This document shows, piece after piece, positions 48,219 to 53,641 of a stretch of 53,641 nucleotides of DNA (position 1 is the first letter of the stretch; every line of letters starts with the position of its first letter). Where the stretch lies: the NCBI GenBank assembly GCA_965371785.1, contig CBDUZS010000009.1, positions 1 through 53,641 on the forward strand. Direction: 5' to 3'. The translations under genes and the position numbers were made by a program. The notes under the pieces are model-generated. The model was not told the origin of the DNA and made no database searches. It was given only the letters and a program-made list of their open reading frames with translations. Origin of the DNA: CBDUZS01 sp965371785. Its GTDB lineage: Bacteria; Fermentibacterota; Fermentibacteria; Fermentibacterales; JCC-6.

Positions 48219-51200
48219 CATCCGGGGTTCTCAGGAGTTTTTTCTCGAGCCACCAGCAGTATACGACCGGCACGATCAGCATTGTCATGAATTCGATCAG
48301 CATACCGCCGAATACGGGAAGAGCCATCGGACGTGAGAGTTCCGCCCCCCTGCCCGAGGCAAGTATTACCGGAATGAGCGCGATCAAGGTGGTGACTGTA
48401 GTCATCACCGCAGGCCTGATCCTTCTTCGTCCGGCAGCTACGACAAGCCTCCTGATTTCACCGGGTGTCGACGGTTTTTCCCGGCGGACGAGCTGATTGA
48501 TGTAGGTTGCCATCAGCACACCATCGTCGACACAGATACCTAGCAGGGCAATGAACCCGACGATCACCGCCACGGTGAGGTAAATCGGCCCTCCCGACGA
48601 CGTCGACATCAGACCAAGCGTATGGAACAGGTCCTGAAGCGTCGGCCAGATCTGCATGAAGAGCAATCCTCCCGCAACGGCGAGAGGCACGGCTCCGAGA
48701 AAGATGATGGCGGGAACGGCGAATGTCTTGAACTGCAAGTACATGAGAATGAAGATAACGGCGAGACAGAGAGGTATCAGAATGGTGAACCTCTCCCTTG
48801 CTTCGACCTGGTTCCGGTAGTTGCCAACCCAGCGGAAGTGGTAGCCGGCCGGCATGTCTATCAACCTTTCCTCCGGAGGCAGGTTCGCATCGGCTTCGAG
48901 GATTTCTCTCAGGAGCATGTCCGCATCCTCGACGAGTCCTCCCTCATCCCTGCCCGAAGAATTCAGCATCACGTAGCCGACCATTTCACCGTCGACGGAC
49001 CTGATCGATGCCGGGCCGATCACGGTCTCGATATCCGCGAAAAGCGAAACGGGGATCATTGTTCCGGATGACGCTTCGACGTAGATCCTGCTCAGGTCGG
49101 CTAATTCATCCCTGTAGTCCCGGGCGTACATCACCCGGACACTGCTCCTTTCGCGGCCCGAAATGAGGGTTGTGGCCTCCATTCCGCCGAGTGCGGCAGC
49201 AATGGTCATCTGAACCTTTGCTACCGTAACACCGTATCTTGCCGCGGCTTCCCGATCTATGTCGAATTCGATGTAGGGCCTTCTCCCGATTCGAAGGGCG
49301 GAGACATCCTCGGCTCCGGGAATCGTACTCAGAATCCGCTCAATCGCTATTGCAACGCGTTCTATTTCCCTGTAATCGTCCCCGTGGATCTCACACCCGA
49401 TGCTGCTCCGGATCCCCGACTGGAGCATCAGTATCCTGGTCTCTATAGGCTGCAGCCACGAAGGGGCGATTCCCGGCATGGATGCTGCCGTACGCAGCTC
49501 CGCGAGCACGTCCTCACTGGTTACCCCCTCCCGCCACTGATCCCTGGGGATGAGCGTGATAACCGTCTCGATCATTCCTGAGGGCGCCGGGTCGAGGGGG
49601 GAATCGGCCCTGCCCGCTTTTCCCACCACCCTGTCGACTTCGGGCACTTCGGCCATCATCGAATTCTGGATGATCATGGCATCTACCGTCTCGGTGAACC
49701 CCGCCTGGTTCAGAAGGGAGGGCATGAAGAGGAAGCTCCCTTCGTCCAGCGGCGGCATGAACTCCGTTCCCATACCGGGGAACAGACTTCTGAGTAATGC
49801 CGCCGGTCGGAATCCGTCCGTATCGAAGCCGACAGTATCCAGGGGTTTCAGCACCGTATCCGCCCCCGTCAGGGACAGCATGCCAAGCAGGATAATTGCA
49901 ACTGGTATGGTTATGAACGCTTTCCTGTGATGGAGGCACCATTCGAGAACCGGCGTGTAGATCCGGACAATCCCTGCCGTGACCTTCTCCTGTTTTTGCA
50001 GATCAAGCCGCTCATTCGCGACTTTCCAGAGGAGGATGGAGGTTCCGGCGAAGACGGCAAAGGAGAGAAGCCATCTCTGGATCGGCAGCCAAGCAGGGGG
50101 CTCGATCGACCATGCTGCCCATGCTGCCAGGGCACCTGCTCCCACTGCGGCCAGCAGCAGACGGAACCTCTTCCTTACCTCCGGCTCCCTGGCGACGAAG
50201 AGCAGGGCGAGAACCGGAATCAGCGTTATCGCAGTAATCCCTGCCGCGGAGAGGACAAACGTTTTAGTCCACGCAAGCGGTATGAACAGCCTTCCGCTCT
50301 GTCCGGTGAGAAAGAAGACCGGAACGAAGCTTATGATCGTGGTGCCCAGAGATGTGAGTATGGCAGGTGCAACTTCTGCTGTCGCATCCCTGATCCTGGC
50401 CAGCGCCGTTGTTCCGTCTGCGCGCCGGGAGAGAGCGAGATGGATGTTCTCGGTCACCACTATTCCCATGTCGACCAGTGTGCCTATGGCAATTGCTATA
50501 CCTGCGAAGCTCATGATGTTCGCAGAAATACCGAAGACCTTCATGGCGACGAAGCAGAGCAGCACTGCGTAAGGCAGCGAAGATGCGACAATGAGGGAGC
50601 TTCGCATGTGAAGGAGGAACAGGAGTATCACGATCAGCGTGATTATCATCTCGAGCATGATTGCCCCGGACAGGGTCTCGACGGTTTCCTCTATCAGTTC
50701 CCTTCTGTCGTAGTACGCGTTGATGGTGACGCCTTCAGGCAGACCGGGTTCGATTTCCTCCAGTCTCTCCTCAACTGCCTCGATAACTTCTACCGGATTG
50801 GCACCCTTGCGCATGACGACTATCCCGCCGACCAGTTCCCCGTTGTGGTCCGCAAGAGCGCCCCTCCTGAAGGCGGGACCTGTTCCGACATGGGCAATGT
50901 CACCAACGGTTACCGGGACTCCGTCTACCGTTGCCACAAGGGTTTGTTCGATGTCCTCGATGCCCTCCAGCTGACCGGTGCCCCTGATGATGTACTCCAC
51001 TCCCGATGACTCTATCGTCCTCGCACCGATATCGATGTTGGAACGGGCCACCGCATCGACCACAGTCGAGATGTCAATCCCGTAACTGTAGAGCCTTCCC
51101 GGGTCTACCTCGATGGTGTACTCGAGCACAAAACCACCGATGCTCGACACCTCCGACACCCCTGAAACACTCTGGAGAGCGTATCTGATGGTGTAGTCCT

Positions 51201-51669
51201 GAAGCGTTCTGAGAGTCCCTAGGTCGTACGGTCCTTCCACCGTGTACCAGTAGATCTGACCGAGCGGCGTGGCATCAGGGCCAAGTACTGGATGAACATC
51301 TGAGGGCAGGAGCCCCCCGATTCCGGAAAGCCTTTCCAGCACCCGGGTCCGAGCCCAGTAGAAGTCCGTGTCGTCCTCGAAGACCACGTAGATCTGGCTG
51401 AACCCGAAACCGGACATCCCGCGCACCTGCCTGACCTCCGGGATTCCCTGGAGTTCGGTGGTCAGCGGGTAGGTGATCTGATCCTGGACGTCATCGGGGC
51501 TGCGTCCGGGCCATTCGGTCGAAACGATGATCTGGTTCTCTGAAATGTCCGGGAATGCGTCTACCGGAACTTCCCTGATCGCCCAGATGCCGAATGCTCC
51601 GGCGGCGGCGGCAGCCAGTAACACGATGAGAGGATTCCCCAGGCAGATCTCCACAAACCGTCTGATCAT
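48202..51669 (-). CDS. cusA: CusA/CzcA family heavy-metal RND efflux transporter
   Basis: An 1155-residue inner-membrane proton antiporter that pumps metal ions through the CusB-TolC assembly. It has the twelve-span RND layout with large periplasmic loops after spans 1 and 7. Marks are VPVDAFPDISENQI, STEWPGRSPDDVQDQITYP, the intramembrane acidic residues around GTLVDMGIVVTENIH, the Met-rich EFMPPLDEGSFLFMPSL, GKAGRADSPLDPAPSGMIETV and the C-terminal GICVDDGVLMATYI. The Met-containing motif and the ligand domain of its partner CusB suggest Cu(I)/Ag(I) over Zn/Co, but metal choice is inference. It is longer than E. coli CusA (1047) mainly through an insert around residues 505-555. AGGA precedes ATG. 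Confidence 0.95.
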   Translation of the reverse strand: MIRRFVEICLGNPLIVLLAAAAAGAFGIWAIREVPVDAFPDISENQIIVSTEWPGRSPDDVQDQITYPLTTELQGIPEVRQVRGMSGFGFSQIYVVFEDDTDFYWARTRVLERLSGIGGLLPSDVHPVLGPDATPLGQIYWYTVEGPYDLGTLRTLQDYTIRYALQSVSGVSEVSSIGGFVLEYTIEVDPGRLYSYGIDISTVVDAVARSNIDIGARTIESSGVEYIIRGTGQLEGIEDIEQTLVATVDGVPVTVGDIAHVGTGPAFRRGALADHNGELVGGIVVMRKGANPVEVIEAVEERLEEIEPGLPEGVTINAYYDRRELIEETVETLSGAIMLEMIITLIVILLFLLHMRSSLIVASSLPYAVLLCFVAMKVFGISANIMSFAGIAIAIGTLVDMGIVVTENIHLALSRRADGTTALARIRDATAEVAPAILTSLGTTIISFVPVFFLTGQSGRLFIPLAWTKTFVLSAAGITAITLIPVLALLFVAREPEVRKRFRLLLAAVGAGALAAWAAWSIEPPAWLPIQRWLLSFAVFAGTSILLWKVANERLDLQKQEKVTAGIVRIYTPVLEWCLHHRKAFITIPVAIILLGMLSLTGADTVLKPLDTVGFDTDGFRPAALLRSLFPGMGTEFMPPLDEGSFLFMPSLLNQAGFTETVDAMIIQNSMMAEVPEVDRVVGKAGRADSPLDPAPSGMIETVITLIPRDQWREGVTSEDVLAELRTAASMPGIAPSWLQPIETRILMLQSGIRSSIGCEIHGDDYREIERVAIAIERILSTIPGAEDVSALRIGRRPYIEFDIDREAAARYGVTVAKVQMTIAAALGGMEATTLISGRERSSVRVMYARDYRDELADLSRIYVEASSGTMIPVSLFADIETVIGPASIRSVDGEMVGYVMLNSSGRDEGGLVEDADMLLREILEADANLPPEERLIDMPAGYHFRWVGNYRNQVEARERFTILIPLCLAVIFILMYLQFKTFAVPAIIFLGAVPLAVAGGLLFMQIWPTLQDLFHTLGLMSTSSGGPIYLTVAVIVGFIALLGICVDDGVLMATYINQLVRREKPSTPGEIRRLVVAAGRRRIRPAVMTTVTTLIALIPVILASGRGAELSRPMALPVFGGMLIEFMTMLIVPVVYCWWLEKKLLRTPDVTAVG

Positions 51670-51678
51670 GCGGCTGTC

Positions 51679-52968
51679 CTAACGCCTGCCATCCGGGTTC
51701 AGCAGTGAAGGCAGACCGACAAGCTCCGCCTGGGAGTCTATCAGGAATGCGCCCTCGAGGGCTACTACTTCTCCCGGCTCCACTCCCGAATAAACCGGAT
51801 AGAACTGGTTCCCTTCCCCATCGTGGGAGAGCGGCCCGGTAACTATCTCCCTTGACGAGAACCTGGCTTCCTCGATCAGCAGGCTGCCGTCATCCCCGGT
51901 CGAGTAGACAGTGGGTGCGGTGAGAACGTATACGAGTGAGCGCTGACCCAGGCGCAAAACGCTGCTCCTGGGTACTGAGAGAATTCTATCCTCATTGGCT
52001 CCGGTGAATGTCACCGCAGCGGTCTGACCGGGTAATAGATTTCCAGAGCCGTTATCGAGGGGAATGCGAGCCTCTGCCGCTCCTCCGGGCCTGTTCAGGA
52101 ACGGCACGACGGTGTCCACTGTTCCCGAGAATTCCAGACCAGGCGCAGAGTCGAGGCTGAAACTGGCAGTCTGTCCTGATTCGACCATTCCTGCCTCATC
52201 CTCGGACAGGTAGGCGACAAGCCAGACACGAGAGAGATCTGATACATGAAAGAGGGGTTGACCGCGGGTGACGTATTCTCCCTCGGCAACGTGAACCGAT
52301 GTGACGGTTCCTGCCGTTGGCGAGACGACCGTAAACATTGAATTAGGCTCTCCAGCCTGAAGCACTCTCTCGATCTGCGCGTTCGAGGCGCCCAGAAGAC
52401 GCAGTTTCTCCCAGGCTGCCTCGATTCCCCGTTCACCGAGCAGCAGTGCGTCGTCGGACAGGATGAGAAGCTCCTGCTGGGCTGCGTACAGCTCGGGAGA
52501 GTAGATGTCGAGAAGAACGGAGCCATGGGTGACCTGATCTCCTTCGAAGCTTACGTAGAGCCTTTCTATGCGTCCTCCCGTCCAGGCTGTCACGGTGTAT
52601 GTGTCGGTTTCATCGAACTCGATCCTGCCCGTTGCAGTGAACGACGTGTAGAGATCCCTTCCGGTGGCTTCAGCTACCGAGAGACCTATCATTTCCTGGT
52701 CGTGACGGCTGAGAACGACTTCCGTGCCAGTCGAGGCAAACGGCTCCAGGTCCATCCCGCATACAGGACAGGTGCCCGGAGCATCGAGTACAACACAGAG
52801 CATCGGGCATGCCCAGCTCTCGCCGCCCTCGTCGTCATGCCGGTGTTCTGCCACTTCCTCTGCAGTCATGAAGAGGATGCTGCGGGGCAGGAAAGCACCC
52901 ACGAGTACACCAATGGTAATCCCAATGACCCATACGAGAACCTGCGGCTGTCGTTCGAGTAACTTCAT
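51679..52968 (-). CDS. cusB: RND efflux periplasmic adaptor with heavy-metal-binding domain (CusB-like)
   Basis: A 429-residue membrane-fusion protein linking CusA to the outer-membrane channel. A membrane anchor spans residues 11-27. A heavy-metal-binding motif follows: Cys54-Pro-Met56-x-Cys58 and Cys67-Pro-x-Cys70-Gly-Met72, with HRHDD before it. Usual homologues read CPMHP; here Leu-Cys replaces His-Pro. Then come the lipoyl/hairpin parts (TAWTGGRIERLYVSFEGDQV), a helical hairpin near 160-205, the beta-barrel (FTVVSPTAGTV, HVAEGEYVTRGQPLF) and the membrane-proximal domain. GAGGATGAA precedes the ATG. It lies ten bases from cusA. Confidence 0.93.
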   Translation of the reverse strand: MKLLERQPQVLVWVIGITIGVLVGAFLPRSILFMTAEEVAEHRHDDEGGESWACPMLCVVLDAPGTCPVCGMDLEPFASTGTEVVLSRHDQEMIGLSVAEATGRDLYTSFTATGRIEFDETDTYTVTAWTGGRIERLYVSFEGDQVTHGSVLLDIYSPELYAAQQELLILSDDALLLGERGIEAAWEKLRLLGASNAQIERVLQAGEPNSMFTVVSPTAGTVTSVHVAEGEYVTRGQPLFHVSDLSRVWLVAYLSEDEAGMVESGQTASFSLDSAPGLEFSGTVDTVVPFLNRPGGAAEARIPLDNGSGNLLPGQTAAVTFTGANEDRILSVPRSSVLRLGQRSLVYVLTAPTVYSTGDDGSLLIEEARFSSREIVTGPLSHDGEGNQFYPVYSGVEPGEVVALEGAFLIDSQAELVGLPSLLNPDGRR

Positions 52969-52999
52969 TTCATCCTCTTAGTTCGTTCACATGGAGTGA

Positions 53000-53392
53000 T
53001 CAGTTCCCCTCACCCCCACGAGATTCCAGGATCTCTGCGACTGCGGGTTCGTCCGCAAGTATCTCGAGATAGCTCTCGGGGTCGGAGAGGAACGCCTGGT
53101 CACATCCAGCGCAACAGAAGTGCACCCGCAATCCTTCCCAGTCGACGTACACACCCTCCATTACCGCTCCACCCATCACCGGACAGTTGGCGTTGTCCAG
53201 GTCGACTACTCCTTCCGGGAGTGGCTCAGGTGTTTCGTTCAGTGCGGCTGCAGGTTCGTCCGCGGCAGGAGGAACCTGTACTTCGGCTTCTGCCGAGTCC
53301 CCGGGCGAGCACCCGGTGACGCCTCTGACGAGTACGACCAGCATGAAACCGGCAAGTGCCGCTATCACAAGTCTTCCACCATTCGTTTTCAC
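53000..53392 (-). CDS. YHS/TRASH-type metal-binding lipoprotein
   Basis: A 130-residue lipoprotein with the lipobox V-T-G-C at Cys28, a Pro/Ala/Glu-rich linker (about 29-65) and a small YHS-like domain. The domain has Cys70-Pro-Val-Met-Gly, then Cys93-Cys94-Ala-Gly-Cys97 followed by a DPESYLEI helix. Such domains bind copper or other soft metals. GTG 53392 overlaps the stop of the TolC-like gene (GTGA), with GGGGAG upstream. Held at the envelope between outer channel and adaptor genes, it probably hands metal to the efflux pump or senses it (inference). Confidence 0.85.
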   Translation of the reverse strand: MKTNGGRLVIAALAGFMLVVLVRGVTGCSPGDSAEAEVQVPPAADEPAAALNETPEPLPEGVVDLDNANCPVMGGAVMEGVYVDWEGLRVHFCCAGCDQAFLSDPESYLEILADEPAVAEILESRGGEGN

Positions 53393-53641
53393 AGGAATTC
53401 TCCCCTTTCAGTTTCTCTTCCTTCAAGCTCGAGAATTCTGGCGTAAGTAACCACTATTTCCGCGTAGAGCCGTACCTCCTCGAACCTTGCTTCCTCGAGG
53501 TCACTGAGGGTGCCGATCACCGTGGTTACGTCCGTCCGGCCAGTCATCCAGTCACTGACAGCGAGCTCGTGTATGGCTTCGAGATTGGGCAGGACCGTTT
53601 CCAGAACGGAACTGTGCATATCGATTCGGCCAAGTAATTCG
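53389..53641 (-). CDS. TolC-family outer-membrane efflux channel, C-terminal end (partial)
   Basis: Only the last 84 codons are in the window; the frame is open at the edge, so the gene continues beyond it. The visible part is one long amphipathic helix pair with the TolC pattern: AIHELAVSDWMTGRTDVTTVI, then a segment rich in Leu and Glu ending LYAEIVVTYARILELEG, where TolC proteins usually have A-x-x-x-L-x-x-x-x-G. An internal ATG at 53619 is not the real start. Order (channel - YHS lipoprotein - cusB - cusA) makes it the CusC-like channel of the copper/silver pump. Confidence 0.8.
   Translation of the reverse strand, partial: ELLGRIDMHSSVLETVLPNLEAIHELAVSDWMTGRTDVTTVIGTLSDLEEARFEEVRLYAEIVVTYARILELEGRETERGEFL

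Noticed and set aside
1..53641. Mobile elements, prophage or integrase
   Set aside because: No transposase, recombinase, terminal repeat pair or phage structural gene was seen; the tRNA-Leu is not flanked by an integrase or a repeated tRNA end.

Overview
The window is gene-dense DNA (about 55 coding genes and one tRNA, no gene-free stretch over 300 bases) from what looks like an anaerobic, diderm, uncultivated bacterium of the FCB (Fibrobacteres-Chlorobi-Bacteroidetes) side of the tree. Fermentibacteria/Hyd24-12-like lineages come to mind, but that placement is inference. Signs: lipoproteins, a TolC/CusB/CusA metal efflux system, a gingipain-type C25 peptidase and an FG-GAP protein with type IX-like C-terminal sorting domains, many strict-anaerobe redox proteins (rubrerythrin, desulfoferrodoxin, A-type flavoprotein, hybrid cluster protein, 2-hydroxyacyl-CoA dehydratase-type activase), strong Shine-Dalgarno sites, and frequent TTG and GTG starts. 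There is no phage, insertion sequence or CRISPR array.

1-8.3 kb (minus strand): a beta-helix lipoprotein, a PD-(D/E)XK Fe-S nuclease, an M18 aminopeptidase, a 1391-residue activase/dehydratase-like fusion and a small lipoprotein. 8.4-16.2 kb (plus): an eight-gene run with two alkaline-phosphatase-superfamily enzymes, a membrane protein, a small RHH-like protein, an ABC-2 transporter pair, a His-rich lipoprotein and a TPR-like membrane-anchored protein. 16.2-20 kb: a GNAT acetyltransferase, a cyclic-nucleotide-binding-domain protein, a small secreted protein and a second ABC-2 exporter whose codon use differs from its neighbours.

20-24.3 kb (minus): a tightly overlapping housekeeping operon smpB - amidase - GerMN protein - murI - rph - rdgB, followed by tRNA-Leu(CAG), rfbC and nth. 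25.9-31.3 kb: secreted proteins, including a duplicated small-domain protein, the C25 peptidase, and an FG-GAP protein whose frame is broken by one in-frame TGA with a SECIS-like hairpin behind it.

31.4-36.3 kb (plus): DUF362 protein, radical SAM/SPASM enzyme, a succinyl-CoA-synthetase-beta-like protein fused to a ferredoxin module, its alpha partner, and a ferredoxin-thioredoxin-reductase-like protein. This is the most unusual metabolic cluster here. 36.4-40.3 kb: an ECF sigma factor with a small membrane partner, a secreted helical protein, a lipoprotein alpha/beta hydrolase and a cyclophilin. 40.4-46.9 kb: an oxygen/NO defence island made of a PerR-like regulator, rubrerythrin, superoxide reductase, ferritin, a ferritin-like protein, FprA and flavin reductase-rubredoxin, facing a cupin and hybrid cluster protein across a shared terminator. 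46.9-53.6 kb: cutA, a TIGR02757 protein and a copper/silver-type RND efflux operon (tolC-like gene cut by the window end, YHS lipoprotein, cusB, cusA).
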